Shown here: piece after piece, positions 17,911 through 28,576 of the stretch
Numbering within the stretch: position 1 is the stretch's first letter
Layout: each line of letters opens with the position of its first letter
Assembly: GCF_000513275.1 (NCBI RefSeq)
Contig: NZ_CBVJ010000030.1
Coordinates: forward strand, 1-64,000
Direction: 5' to 3'
DNA from: Paenibacillus gorillae
Lineage (GTDB): Bacteria; Bacillota; Bacilli; Paenibacillales; Paenibacillaceae
Length of the DNA: 64,000 nucleotides
The notes under the pieces: model-generated
Seen by the model: only the letters and a program-made list of their open reading frames with translations
Database searches by the model: none
What the model was told of the DNA's origin: nothing
Position numbers and translations under genes: made by a program

Positions 17911-18585
17911 ATGAGTGACTGGAATCTCTGGGAACAACGGTTAATTTCGTTTATAGATGCGATAGAACATATTGGGGGAGAAGCTGGCGGTTACAAAATC
18001 AAACCTCCAGCTGATCTTGGGGAAATCAAGAAAATTGAAGAGCAGCTTGGTCAACGTCTTCCGCAATCCTTTGTACGAGTTATGACTGAATTCTCAAGAG
18101 GGATGGAAGTATACTGGTCATTGCCGGACGAGGATTTACTCTCAATCCCATTACCAGAGGAGTTACAGGGATTATTTGCGTCTAACTTTTCTTGGGATAT
18201 TGATGAGATTCTCTCAATTGAAGAAGCCAGGAGGGGCTGGGTAACAGAAGTGTTCCCTGACCCTAATGATCCATATGATTCTGTTTGGCACAATAAACTA
18301 GCTTTCATGGAAGTAGGGAATGGTGATTATCTAGCATTCGATCTAGCATTTGCTGAAGACTCTCCGATCATATATTTATCTCATGACGATGGTGAAGGGC
18401 ATGGATTTCTTATAGGCAATAATTTTATTGATTTTTTCAATAAATGGACGCAAATTGGTTGTGTTGGATGTGAAGATTGGCAGCTGCTTCCTTTCATTAA
18501 AGATAGTAAATCAGGAATAGATCCGTTGTCAGAGAACGCTGTTCTTTGGCGCTCATGGTTAGGCAATGCAACAAACATTGTGTAA
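17911..18585 (+). CDS. SMI1/KNR4-family protein
   Basis: A 224-residue protein of the SMI1/KNR4 (SUKH) superfamily. The hallmark N-terminal helix-strand EIKKIEEQLGQRLPQSFVRVMTEFSRG is followed by GNGDYLAFDLAF and VIYLSHDDGEGHGF-like strands. Family members commonly act as immunity proteins to contact or secreted toxins; as orphans their role is unknown. AGGAAGG precedes the ATG at 17911, which was preferred to a TTG at 17887. It directly follows the acetyltransferase remnant, so it may have lost an old partner. Confidence 0.85.
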   Translation: MSDWNLWEQRLISFIDAIEHIGGEAGGYKIKPPADLGEIKKIEEQLGQRLPQSFVRVMTEFSRGMEVYWSLPDEDLLSIPLPEELQGLFASNFSWDIDEILSIEEARRGWVTEVFPDPNDPYDSVWHNKLAFMEVGNGDYLAFDLAFAEDSPIIYLSHDDGEGHGFLIGNNFIDFFNKWTQIGCVGCEDWQLLPFIKDSKSGIDPLSENAVLWRSWLGNATNIV

Positions 18586-18660
18586 GTAATTAAAGGAAGA
18601 GAATTCTGCTAACACCGTAGCAGGCAACACCCCAAATTTTATTTTTTAGTTCATAATAGT

Positions 18661-18692
18661 AAATCGGGCAGCAGAGATCCGCTGCCCGATTT
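18661..18692 (+). terminator. Rho-independent terminator
   Basis: AAATCGGGCAGC (18661-18672) pairs exactly with GCTGCCCGATTT (18681-18692), followed by ATTT. It ends the SMI1/KNR4 gene. Confidence 0.8.
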
Positions 18693-18728
18693 ATTTGGAG
18701 CTAAGTCATCCCTAAGCACATATAAATA

Positions 18729-18759
18729 AACTTAGTTTGTTTAATATACAAACTAAGTT
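18729..18759. promoter_or_regulatory. XylR-type operator palindrome
   Basis: A perfect inverted repeat AACTTAGTTTGT (18729-18740), seven-base spacer, ACAAACTAAGTT (18748-18759). As I remember it, the core TTAGTTTGT-N7-ACAAACTAA has the same half-sites and spacing as the xyl operator bound by the ROK-family xylose repressor XylR in Bacillus. It lies 65 bases upstream of the FGGY sugar kinase, which is where a repressor of that gene would bind. No xylR, xylA or xylose isomerase gene is in the window. Confidence 0.7.
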
Positions 18760-18823
18760 GCGAGTGATATCATCTCACCATAATAAACTTTACTCGTACA
18801 TTATGAAGGAGGAGTAAGCCATC

Positions 18824-20434
18824 ATGGATCAAAAAATTAAACAAGCGATAGTCAGGGGAGAAACCTCGCTTGGCATCGAGTTGGGATCCACACGAATCAA
18901 GGCTGTAATGATTGATTCCAATTTTGAAACAATAGCTTCCAGCAGTTACGAGTGGGAAAATCAATTGATCGATGGATATTGGACCTACGACCTCAATGAA
19001 ATGATTAACGGGGTGAAAGAAACCTATCGCCAATTAAAACAAGAGGTTGTAAATAAATATGGCGTAACCTTGCAAAAAATCGGTTCAATTGGATGTTCTG
19101 CCATGATGCAGGGCTATATTGCACTTGATCAAGCAGGGGATCTACTGGTTCCATTCCGTACATGGCGCAATGCCACAACGGGCACAGCTGCATCGGAGCT
19201 AACTGAAAAATTTCAGTTTAAAATTCCTCAACGCTGGAGCATTGCACATTTGTATCAAGCGATTTTAAACGAAGAAGAGCATGTCCCTAATATAGATTAT
19301 ATTACAACTTTGTCAGGCTACGTTCATTGGCTGTTGACTGGCAGCAAGGCTCTTGGTCTGGGAGATGCCTCTGGTATGTTCCCAATTGATGAATCTCATC
19401 TTAAATATAATGAAGAGATGGTGGAACAGTTTACCGAATTAATTGCCGATAAAGACTACCCGTGGAGTCTTAAAAGTATTTTACCTAAAGTTCATACTGC
19501 TGGTGAACATGCTGGATATCTCAGTGAAACGGGAGTCAAGCTATTAGATCCATCAGGCAGCCTGCAGTCAGGTATTCCACTATGTCCTCCAGAAGGTGAT
19601 GCCGGAACGGGCATGGTCGCTACGAATAGTGTGAAAAAGCGTACCGGCAATATTTCCGTAGGTACGTCTATTTTTGCCATGTTTGTATTGGATAAAGCTA
19701 TATCCGTACACCCTGAGATTGATATCGTAACTACACCTGACGGCAGCCCTGTTGGCATGGTACTTGCTAACAACTGCTCCAGCGATATTAATGCATGGCT
19801 CGGCTTGTTCCGTGAATTCTATGAAGCGATGGGACTGAGACCCGACATGAATCAGTTATTCAGTGTCCTGTTCAACAAAGCGCTTGAAGCAGACGCTGAT
19901 GGCGGCGGCTTGCTGAGCTATGGCTACTATTCAAGTGAGAACATTACCGGGATTCAAAAAGGCCGTCCACTGTTCGTCCGATCTCCAGAAAGCCGCTTCA
20001 ATCTGGCGAACTTTATGAGAGTACATCTGTTTACCGCATTTGCTGCACTAAGGATTGGGATGGATATACTGACACAGAAGGAGCATGTGACGATTGACCG
20101 TATTATGGCGCATGGCGGATTGTTCAAAACGCCTTTAGTCGGTCAAAAAATGTGTGCCGCAGCACTGAATGTTCCTGTTTCGGTCATGTCTACTGCAAGT
20201 GAGGGCGGTGCGTGGGGAATGGCAATACTGGCATCCTATATGATTAATAAGGAGAAAGACGAATGCTTGGCTGATTACCTTACGTCAAAAGTGTTCAAGG
20301 ATACAGAAGGACAAGAGGTTTATCCTGACAGTGCAGATGTGAGTGGCTTTGCCTTGTATTTTGAGCGTTATACGGAAGGGCTGGCAATTGAACAGGCAGC
20401 GGCAGATCATTTGATAGAAAATTGGAGGAAATGA
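18824..20434 (+). CDS. FGGY-family carbohydrate kinase (xylulokinase-like)
   Basis: A 536-residue ATP-dependent sugar kinase. The N-terminal phosphate-binding motif is LGIELGSTRIKAVMID (about residues 16-31), with WRNATTG and LSGYVHWLLTG in the first actin-like domain. The second domain has DAGTGMVATNSV, GNISVGTSIFAM, and MAHGGLFKTPLVGQKM near the C-terminus. FGGY kinases phosphorylate xylulose, ribulose, glycerol, fuculose and similar sugars. The XylR-type operator upstream points to a pentulose, most simply xylulose, but the protein is longer than standard XylB (about 500) and belongs to a divergent branch. GGAGGAG precedes the ATG. It is a single-gene unit here. Confidence 0.8.
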   Translation: MDQKIKQAIVRGETSLGIELGSTRIKAVMIDSNFETIASSSYEWENQLIDGYWTYDLNEMINGVKETYRQLKQEVVNKYGVTLQKIGSIGCSAMMQGYIALDQAGDLLVPFRTWRNATTGTAASELTEKFQFKIPQRWSIAHLYQAILNEEEHVPNIDYITTLSGYVHWLLTGSKALGLGDASGMFPIDESHLKYNEEMVEQFTELIADKDYPWSLKSILPKVHTAGEHAGYLSETGVKLLDPSGSLQSGIPLCPPEGDAGTGMVATNSVKKRTGNISVGTSIFAMFVLDKAISVHPEIDIVTTPDGSPVGMVLANNCSSDINAWLGLFREFYEAMGLRPDMNQLFSVLFNKALEADADGGGLLSYGYYSSENITGIQKGRPLFVRSPESRFNLANFMRVHLFTAFAALRIGMDILTQKEHVTIDRIMAHGGLFKTPLVGQKMCAAALNVPVSVMSTASEGGAWGMAILASYMINKEKDECLADYLTSKVFKDTEGQEVYPDSADVSGFALYFERYTEGLAIEQAAADHLIENWRK

Positions 20435-20521
20435 TTCACGGCAAAAGATGAAACTGGATCGACGACGATGGCGTAATGGCACGGAACAGCTCGCGGACGA
20501 CAAGAACATCTCTGCAATGGA

Positions 20522-20545
20522 AGTCGCATAAACTGCGGCTTTTTT
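20522..20545 (+). terminator. Rho-independent terminator
   Basis: AGTCGCA (20522-20528), TAAAC loop, TGCGGCT (20534-20540), then TTTTTT. It ends the sugar kinase transcript. It belongs to a group of near-identical hairpins in this window (26164, 50189). The rest of 20435-20768 shows no gene. Confidence 0.75.
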
Positions 20546-20768
20546 ATTTTATACAAAGACCGTATTAGGACAAGAACTTCTAAACAGCCTCATAATCCCA
20601 GAAATTCACGATTTACTGAGATAAACCAGCTAATAGCTTGCCCCATTCGATTGGGTGTAAAGTACGAGCGAATTTTAAAGAAGGTTCAGGTCCCGCTGGT
20701 GTAATAGCTGGTATAATGGAGAATGAACTTTAAAAATACATAACGAAATAACCGGGAGTCAACGGATT

Positions 20769-22500
20769 ATGGATATGGACTACACGCTGGATGACGGTGC
20801 GTGGCGGCTGCTGCTGGAGGGCGTCGCCGCGAACTTTGACGAACTGACGATTATACGAGGGTTTCAACAATATAAACAGGGACGGGTCGAGGAACTGGCG
20901 CTCCGCGACGATGGCGTCCATGTGGACGCGCGCGTTAAGGATAATCGAATGTACGACGTCGCCGTCGATCTGGGCGACCTTACAACGAGTGAATGCACTT
21001 GCTCTGCGAACCGCGCTTGCACGCACATGGCCGCAACGCTGATGGGGTACGCAGAGCTATGCGGCCGGCCGACTCAGGCGCTTGCCAACGCGCGCAGTGC
21101 TTTGAAGAGCGCAGCCGCAGCCGGCAAGTCAGGCGCGTCGCTGGACGGCAGAGGCGGCGGTGCCGCCCGAGTGGGCGAAGGAGCAGCTACGGAAGAACCA
21201 TCCCGGGCTGGCAGCATCAGTGAAGGTGAGAACCGCAGCACCACTTCGGCGCCCCCTCGAACCGTCAGGCCGACCTTGTCGGAGGCGGAGCTGACCAAGC
21301 TTCCCGTGGTCAAGTGGCACGAACGGTTCGAGGAACGCTGCGGACAGATGCACCTGCACATCCGTACAGCGAAGGAAGCCAAAGAACTGCTCACCGACCT
21401 GCAGGCGATGCGATCCGAGCTGCCTTGGGCGCTGGAGCAGTTGTTCACACTTCATGCTCTGCTGTTCGTTCTGGAACGGATGGTAAAACCAGCCCAGGTG
21501 GACGGGCGCCAATCGGGTGCGTTCAAGGGCTACCATACGCAGCTCGCTTTGGACGGACTGCTTGTCCAGGCGAGGAACCTGCTCGAGGACAAGCTTGCTC
21601 TGGCAGACGACAGTTCCGAATACTGGGGCCGTCTGATGGAGACGGGGGATTTTCTCCGAAAGCGCATGTTAATCGAGGATCAGACACTCGGCTGCTTTGC
21701 GGGTCTTTATACTTCGCTGTGGCTGCAGTGGCTTGGCCCGGGCTCGGCCGGAAGTGAGGAACTCTACGATGAGGAACTCCGCAAGTTGCAGACAGCGGAA
21801 GCTGAGCTTGGACCATCATTGTCGCGGCAGCCGTGGACGCTCGCGCAGTGTCTGCTTCTGCTTTATAGGGCGCGCGACAAGGAAGCACTGGCACTGCTCG
21901 TGCGGGAAGGGAGCAAGCTGATGCTGAAGCCAGAGCATCTCGCGCCGCTGCTCGGCGTCCTTGAGCGGGCACAGCATTGGGCGCAGTTGAGCAACTGGCT
22001 CGCGGAGACTGGTCCGCTGATCGTCGGCTTCCGTAACGAGGACCTGACGGCCTATGGCGAATTTTGGGCCGTGGTCGTAGAGCAGCTTCCAGAGTTAGAG
22101 TCAGCGATGTGGCGGGCTCTCCAGGCGATGCTTCCATTCTCGCGGACCGTCTATGAGGACGCGATTGGCGGCGTACGGTCGATGGGACCGGTGGATCGAT
22201 TTGCAGATGTGCATGGGGCAGGATCCGCTGTCATTCCGCATAACCACACTGAAGCCGATCGAGAAGGAAGCGCCAGAGCTGCTGCTGCCCTTCTACCATC
22301 AGGCGGTGGAACGGTATGTGCTGCAGAAGAATCGCGATGGCTACAAGGCGGCAGCCAAACTGCTGAATCGGCTCGCCGAGCTGTATGGGCGGCTAGAAAA
22401 AGGCGAGCGGTGGGAGCAGTTCTTCACCGCGTTCGTAAGCCGGAACAGCCGGCAGCGGACGCTGCAGGAAGAACTGCGTATAGGAGGGCTGCTGTCATGA
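20769..22500 (+). pseudogene. SWIM zinc finger protein, frameshifted
   Basis: A SWIM zinc-finger protein of about 575 residues that normally accompanies a bacterial SNF2 helicase. The zinc motif is CTCSANRACTH near residue 78-88. A long helical C-terminal region follows, with a low-complexity Ala/Gly/Glu stretch around 115-165. The frame breaks near 22164: frame 3 reads YEDAIGG and then nonsense, while frame 1 continues with YGRWDRWIDLQMCMGQDPLSF and the expected end, LLNRLAELYGR..TLQEELRIGGLLS, stopping at 22500. One extra base (A at 22164 or a G in the following GG) explains it. The stop overlaps the ATG of the SNF2 gene (22497), so the pair is coupled. The operon is much richer in GC than the genes around it. 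Confidence 0.8.
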
Positions 22501-25500
22501 ATGTGTACGCTGATACGCTTACGATTCAAGCGAACCTGACCGAACAGGGCGACGCTTTGATCTTTGGCGCAGACGCATCGGGCTACGTGCCGGCGCTGCT
22601 CATCAAGCAGAGGTTGTTCGCGCGGCATGAGTCGTCGTTCTACGGCACGGAGCTTGAGATCGAGAAGGTGGGGGACGAGTTGGAGCTCGTCGTGCTGCCG
22701 GCCGAGATGGTCCTGCCGATTTTTTGCCGACCACAGTCTGCTGCCGATGCACGTGACTATTCGTTTCGAAGGCGACGCTGAACGGCTCGCCGCGATTGCT
22801 CCAGCGTTAGAGCGCGGCATCGCGGAGCGGAAATTTGTACCGAGCTTCGAGGCCTACAAGATTGGCAAGCTGCTTTGGACGTGGGACGCGGAGGCGTTCG
22901 ACGTGAAGTCGCGACGGGCACTGCGCACGCTTGCGGGCGGTGAGGACCAGATGAATGGGGACAGCCTGTATGGAGGGCCAGACGAAGACGGTGATTGTGA
23001 TGAAGAAAACCCTGGTCTGAAAGGTCTCGGCGCCGCCTTCTCCGCGGCGGTGTTCCAGCGCTATTACAGTACAGAGGAAGCTGCCGGCGATCTGCGCCGC
23101 GACTTCCCGCTGCTATTCGTTCGCGACCGCGCTGCGTCGGCCGCTGGCTTCGACGAGCGAGGCTGGCTCGTCGCCACAGGCTGGAAAGCTGACACGCTGC
23201 CGTTTCGGCCGCTTCTGCAGCTCTTCGAGCCCGCGGACGCCGAAGTCGGCGAATGGCATCTCACGCTCATGCTACAGGATAAGTTCGAACCGGCGAAGCT
23301 CGTGCCGATACGGCTGGCCGAGGATGGCGAAGCCTCCGGGACGTGGCCCTCGGGTTGGATGCCGCATGTGCAGGAGCGCTCCGCGGCTTGGCTTGCGCAT
23401 CTGCGCGCAGGACTTCCGGCGGACCGGCTGGCCGGCAGCCGCGCGGACATACTGAACGCCCCGCTGTCGGACGACGACGCGTGGCGGTTCCTGACTGCGG
23501 AAAGCCAGCACCTCCTGGCCACAGGCTGGCAGGTGCTGCTGCCCGCCTGGTGGGAGGAGGCGAGCCGTAAGAAACCGCGAGTGCGCGCAAAGGTTCGCCC
23601 CGGTGAAGGCGAAAGAGAGGGATCGGGCAGCAGCCGCTCCTTCTTCGGCCTAGACGCGCTAATCGAATTCGACTGGCGCGTGTCCATTGGCAATACCGAC
23701 CTCAGTGAGGAGGAGTTCCGGGAGCTGGTCGCCCGCGGCGAGCGGCTCGTACAGTTTCGCGGCCAATGGGTGCCGCTCGATCCCGCCCTTATCGCGCAGA
23801 TCCGCAAGGCGATGGCAGGCGTTGATCCGCGGCGGGGCTTGTCCTTCCAGGACGTACTGCAGCTGCAACTGCGCCACAACCGCGGCTCTTTCATGCCGTT
23901 TGCCACAGACAAAGACAACGAAGGTGTTCGTGAAGATGACGGCGAGGACGAAAGCCAACTGGAAATGGAAGTTGAATTAAATACGCACTTGACGACTGTT
24001 ATGGCGCAGCTGACGCAGCAGACGGAATTGCCGTCGGTACCCGTGCCGCCGACTTTGCACGCGGAGCTGCGCAGCTACCAGCAGGATGGCTTTTCCTGGC
24101 TCGCGCTTCTGCGAAGGTTAGGAATTGGCGCCGTTCTGGCAGACGACATGGGCCTCGGCAAGACAATTCAGTTCATCACGTACTTGCTGCACGTCGCTGG
24201 GGAAGCATCTGCGAATGGAGGACGCCATCCGTCACTGCTAATCTGCCCGACCTCAGTGCTCGGTAACTGGCAGAAGGAGGTGCGCCGCTTCGCGCCGTCA
24301 CTGCGTATTCTGCTGCATTATGGCAGTAAGCGGCTGAGCGGGGATGAGTTTTACGCGGAAGCGGCGGAGGCCGACCTCGTGTTGACCTCGTTCGCGACGT
24401 CGACACTGGATCAGGAGCTGCTTAGCGGCTATATGTGGTCGGCGATTTGTCTCGACGAGGCGCAGAACATCAAGAATGCCGGCACGAAGCAGGCCAAGGC
24501 GGTCAAGAGCTTGCCCGCGCGGCACCGTATCGCGCTGACGGGTACACCGATTGAGAATCGGCTCGCGGAGCTGTGGTCGATCTACGATTTTACCAATCCG
24601 GGATATCTTGGTACTGCCCGCACCTTCGCCGAGCAATTCGGCCAGGCGATCGAACGCGAACGCGACGAGAAGCGGACGCAGGAGCTGCAGCGCCTGGTAA
24701 AGCCGTTCATGCTCCGGCGTAAGAAGAAGGATCCGAACATTATGCTGGACCTGCCGGAGAAGAACGAGATGAAGACATACATCCATCTCACCGGCGAGCA
24801 GAGCGCGCTTTATGAGCGGACCGTGAAGGAGCTAATGGAAGATGTAAAGAAGCTGAAGGGCATTCAGCGAAAAGGCGCGATTCTCTCCGCGCTGACACGG
24901 CTGAAGCAGCTGTGCGACCACCCCGTGCTGCTGACGAAGGAGGCCGTTCCGTTGCCGAAGGACGAACGAGAGGAAGCCGCCGAATCAGCGATGCTCATCG
25001 GCCGCTCAGCTAAGCTCGAACGGCTGCTAGAACTCGTGAAGGAGCTGCGCGATGAGGGTGAACGGTGTCTGATCTTCACACAGTACATCGGCATGGGGGA
25101 AATGCTGCAGCGGCTGCTCGGCCGGGAACTTGACGAGCCAGTTCTGTACCTGCACGGCGGTTCGTCTAAGACGGCCCGCGACCGGATGGTCGAGCAATTC
25201 CAGTCCCGGGAGCTGCCAGACGCGGATCAGCCGAATGTGTTTATCCTATCGATTAAGGCAGGCGGCGTCGGGCTCAACTTGACTGCGGCGAACCATGTTT
25301 TCCATTTCGACCGCTGGTGGAACCCCGCCGTGGAAAATCAGGCGACGGACCGTGCTTACCGGATGGGCCAGACGCGTGACGTGCAGGTGCACAAGTTCAT
25401 CTCGCTCGGCACGTTGGAAGAGCGCATCGATGAGATGCTCGAGAGCAAGCAACAACTGAGCGACGATGTGATCACGAGCTCAGAAGACTGGATCACGGAG

Positions 25501-25557
25501 CTGTCGACAGACGCGCTCGGCGATCTGTTCACGCTGCGGCGCGACTGGTCGCAATAA
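22497..25557 (+). pseudogene. SNF2-family DEAD/DEAH helicase, frameshifted near its N-terminus
   Basis: A SWI2/SNF2 ATPase of about 1020 residues that translocates on double-stranded DNA. Frame 3 starts MNVYADTLTIQANLTEQGD and runs to LPAEMVLPIF. A T6 run at 22720-22725 shifts it, and frame 1 carries on with ADHSLLPMHVTIRFEGDAERL to the end at 25557. Motifs: GVLADDMGLGKTIQ-like Walker A (LADDMGLGKTIQFITY), DEAQ (CLDEAQNIKN), LTGTPIENRLAELW, LIFTQYIGMGEML, KAGGVGLNLTAANHV and RAYRMGQTRDVQVHKF, so both RecA lobes are intact. One extra T explains the break. The upstream partner is the SWIM protein; the pair probably acts on DNA or chromatin-like complexes, but its exact role is not known. Confidence 0.85.
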
Positions 25558-25639
25558 CGGCCGGTGCGCCTAGACGCCTGCTGGATTAGTTCCCCGCTAC
25601 GGGTGAGACAACACATTCGCCCCATAGCATAACAGCATC

Positions 25640-25667
25640 AAGGATGGCCTCGCGCCATCCTTTTCTT
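25640..25667 (+). terminator. Rho-independent terminator
   Basis: AAGGATGGC (25640-25648), loop CTCGC, GCCATCCTT (25654-25662), then TTCTT. It ends the SWIM/SNF2 operon. Confidence 0.85.
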
Positions 25668-25766
25668 AATGATGTTAAATTGGCGTGGAATATGAGCTTG
25701 AAAATCTTCTATAATTAAAGATACGTAACATTACATGCCAAGATTAAAAAGGGGAAAGTCACTTAT

Positions 25767-26060
25767 ATGAGGGGATTTATTAAGTCTACAATACTGCAAG
25801 GTAGTTTTCTTGGGTGTGTAGTGTTAATCGTATTGTTCACATTGAATTATCGTGTAGTGTTGGGAATGCTTAATACAAACAAACAAGAGGATTTTTCATA
25901 TCAAGACAGTTATTCAATTGTTTATTATGGTGTTCTTCAGAATTCACCTAAACTCGCTATTATGTTTTGGATATTAATCGTTGCTATTGTTTCAATTACG
26001 ATCGTAGGAGTTGCGAAGTTATTATGGCTTAGATTTCGTTCAACTAACAGGAAACAATAG
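25767..26060 (+). CDS. Small hypothetical membrane protein
   Basis: A 97-residue protein with two membrane helices: residues 12-34 (GSFLGCVVLIVLFTLNYRV) and 65-88 (LAIMFWILIVAIVSITIVGV). A short polar loop (NTNKQEDFSYQDSYS) lies between them and a basic tail (RFRSTNRKQ) follows. No family is recognised. AAAAAGGGGAAAG precedes the ATG. It is a single gene with low GC content, in sharp contrast to the SNF2 operon just upstream, and is closed by the terminator at 26164. Confidence 0.65.
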   Translation: MRGFIKSTILQGSFLGCVVLIVLFTLNYRVVLGMLNTNKQEDFSYQDSYSIVYYGVLQNSPKLAIMFWILIVAIVSITIVGVAKLLWLRFRSTNRKQ

Positions 26061-26163
26061 CTTAATAAACAAGTAAAGCCGCTAGTAACTATGATCGGCG
26101 TGCAAATAAGTAAGCCATGGAATACATATATCTCCGGAAAACAATAACATATTTACAACGAAC

Positions 26164-26188
26164 GCCGCATAAAGTGCGGCTTTTTTGT
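26164..26188 (+). terminator. Rho-independent terminator
   Basis: GCCGCA (26164-26169), TAAAG loop, TGCGGC (26175-26180), then six T. It ends the small membrane protein gene and belongs to the GCCGCATAAA hairpin group. Confidence 0.8.
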
Positions 26189-26236
26189 TTTTGTACAGAT
26201 TCTCCGAGAGAAAGCCTTCATTTTTATAATGCCGCT

Positions 26237-27218
26237 TCAGCGGAATGAACCCGATTCAACATATTCGATCAATCCTGCACTGGCCTGTCGTTTCACCTCT
26301 TTAACATCTTGCAGGGGAGGGAGACCGAACAGACGGCGGTATTCCCGGTTAAATTGCGAGGAGCTTACATAACCTACCTCTAAAGAAGCATTGGTTACAT
26401 CCATTTGGCCGCTGATTAGAAGCCTTCTGGCTTCCTGAAGTCGAAGCTGCTTCTGGTACTGCAGCGGTCCCATCGAAGTAACAGCTTTGAATTTGTGATG
26501 CAGACCAGACACGCTCATGTTGGTGGCATTAGCGAGCTCTTCCATAGTAAAGGAACGGGCATAGTGATCCTTGATCCAGGAGATAGCCTTGCCAATGCCC
26601 TCCGCTTGTTGATCAAAGAACACCTGTTGAAAGAATAGATGGCAATACTCGCCGGTCAGCAGTTTAAAGATCATTTCCTGTTTGATCAATCCTGATAAGA
26701 AGATGATTTCTTCTTCGGGTTTGTCGAGAAGCATCAAAAGCCTAACAAACAAAGCGAGTAATTCCAAATCGGCTTTTCCAATAAAAGCTGCATTCGAATG
26801 CTTTTCGCGTGGCCGAACTCTCAATCCGGAGTCCGTGATGACGGAAGCTATTTCTTGAATCGTAAAATCAATACGCAAGCCGATGTACGGTTGCGTATCT
26901 AATGTGTCTGCATTCACTTGCGCTATTGCCGGTAAAGCGATTAGGGATGTCAAAAAATCGCCTTCCCTTGCAAAAAGAATATGGTCTCCGGAATGAATTT
27001 TTTTGGAGCCCTGCAGCACCAGACAAAACGAAGGACTCAATACGACGGGAATCGGCGGTGTCTGGCGGCTGTATCGCCTCATTGTCAAATAGGGAATTTG
27101 TGTTTGATAACTGCTGTCAGTACTAATTCGGTTTTATTGTAAGTGCCTTAACTTGCTCCAGTAAATGTATCCGCAGCTCCTGCTGCCCTTCCTCGTCTAA
27201 AGATGTGAAGTTAACCAT
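26237..27218 (-). pseudogene. AraC-family regulator, probable frameshift near the N-terminus
   Basis: An AraC/XylS regulator with an N-terminal AraC_N (cupin-like) domain (PIPVVLSPSFCLVLQGSKKIHSGD) and a C-terminal double HTH (SFTMEELANATNMSVSGLHHKF, then DVTNASLEVGYVSSSQFNREY). The intact frame from 27088 gives 283 residues but has no ribosome binding site. Upstream, an ATG at 27216-27218 with GAGAGG before it opens MVNFTSLDEEGQQELRIHLL, the expected N-terminal helix, in another frame. Removing one base near 27124-27128 joins it to STDSSYQTQIPYLTMRR. So either the gene has one extra base, or it starts late. It is divergent from the reductase gene at 27443 and probably controls it. Confidence 0.6.
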
Positions 27219-27442
27219 CGCGCGCACCTCTCTTTGCATTTGCAGGATTAGGCAATTTTCCGGCAGGAATCATCAGGTTTTTATGTTTATTGTAAGATAT
27301 AATTTGCTTCAGCGGAAAATTGTTTTATCATCATTCAGCACTCAAAAGGCTGATTGTTTTGTAATTATTCCTATTGGAGAGTTGCATTAACCACTAAGTG
27401 TAATAAGGATCATAAAGGAAACGAATCAAGGAGGATATGAAT

Positions 27443-28474
27443 ATGCAGGATCAATATAAACAAACCGTTTTAGTTACCGGCGGTACTGGTTTTGTAGCGG
27501 GATGGGCCATTTACGAACTGATCAGACAAGGATATAAAGTTCGAACCACTGTAAGAAGTAAGGAGAAGGAACTGTCGGTTCTTAATATGCTTTCGGGTGT
27601 AGGAATAGATACCTCACCATTATCTTTCCATATCGCAGAACTTACCAGCGATGAAGGTTGGGATGCGGCGATGGCTGGAGTGGATTACGTGCTTCATATT
27701 GCTTCTCCTCTTGTTGCGGGGGATCCTGATGACCTGGATGCTTTCGTGATCCCGGCACGCGATGGGGCGCTTCGTGTACTCAGGGCGGCGGTTAATGCCA
27801 ATGTCGAACGTGTGGTCATGACTTCTTCGCTCGCTGCGGCAACCCCTGATATTTCTAGTGAAGATCAGCAGGTTAACGAGACGTTCTGGTCTGATCCCAA
27901 CGACAACAATCTGAATGCTTACCGCAAATCAAAAGCCATCGCTGAAAAGGCTGCTTGGGACTATATGAAGGAGCATACCAGCAAAACAACTTTAACAACG
28001 GTTCTTCCAGGAGCTATATTTGGTCCAATTCTTTCCGCATCCGTTCCGAGTTCCATTGGGGTAATCCAAAAGCTGGTACAAGGGGAAGGGCCCGGACATC
28101 CCAATATCGGCTTCGAAATCATTGATGTACGTGATTTGGTTGACCTTCATATTCGGGCGATGACTGAGCCGAAGGCATCTGGACAACGGTATATTGCAGT
28201 CAACGGATATATGATGATGATCGAGATGGCCAAGTTTCTGAAGCAAGCGTTAGGCGAAGCTGGAAATAAGATTGCGATCCAGTCTATTCCAGATTCTGTG
28301 CTAAAGGATGCAGCTAAAACAAATCCGTCTCTTGCCTCTTTAGTTCCAATGCTGGGACGTAAATTCCGGTACACTTCGAACAAAGCAAAGTCGGAGCTGG
28401 ATTGGAGCCCTCGTCCAGCGGAAGAGACTGTTTTAGACAGCGCAAATAAGCTGATCGATTTTCATTTGATTTAA
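27443..28474 (+). CDS. NAD(P)-dependent aldehyde reductase (extended SDR, dihydroflavonol reductase-like)
   Basis: A 343-residue extended SDR. The nucleotide motif VLVTGGTGFVAGW lies near residue 10, VDYVLHIASPLV follows, then VVMTSSLAA and the catalytic YRKSKAIAEKAAW (Tyr-x-x-x-Lys). It is most like the dihydroflavonol-4-reductase/aldehyde reductase group that reduces carbonyls such as methylglyoxal or aromatic aldehydes. The ATG at 27443 has AAGGAGG eight bases ahead; the ATG at 27437 is too close to it. The divergent AraC-type regulator suggests induction by an aldehyde or related compound. Confidence 0.85.
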   Translation: MQDQYKQTVLVTGGTGFVAGWAIYELIRQGYKVRTTVRSKEKELSVLNMLSGVGIDTSPLSFHIAELTSDEGWDAAMAGVDYVLHIASPLVAGDPDDLDAFVIPARDGALRVLRAAVNANVERVVMTSSLAAATPDISSEDQQVNETFWSDPNDNNLNAYRKSKAIAEKAAWDYMKEHTSKTTLTTVLPGAIFGPILSASVPSSIGVIQKLVQGEGPGHPNIGFEIIDVRDLVDLHIRAMTEPKASGQRYIAVNGYMMMIEMAKFLKQALGEAGNKIAIQSIPDSVLKDAAKTNPSLASLVPMLGRKFRYTSNKAKSELDWSPRPAEETVLDSANKLIDFHLI

Positions 28475-28576
28475 TGAAACGTAACTTGAGATTAAATAAG
28501 TTCGGACATAATTTAGGAAGATATACAGGTATCTGATATATCTTTCTCAAACTATTAATTCGGACGTTGAAATGGC

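Noticed and set aside
21523-22137. Minus-strand frame opposite the SWIM gene
   Set aside because: Same GC-driven shadow effect; composition (Pro/Ala/Arg/Ser) is typical of non-coding frames.
23064-23918. Long open frame on the minus strand inside the SNF2 gene
   Set aside because: A shadow caused by high GC and third-position G/C; Ser/Arg/Pro-rich low-complexity product, no ribosome binding site, and the plus strand carries clear helicase motifs.
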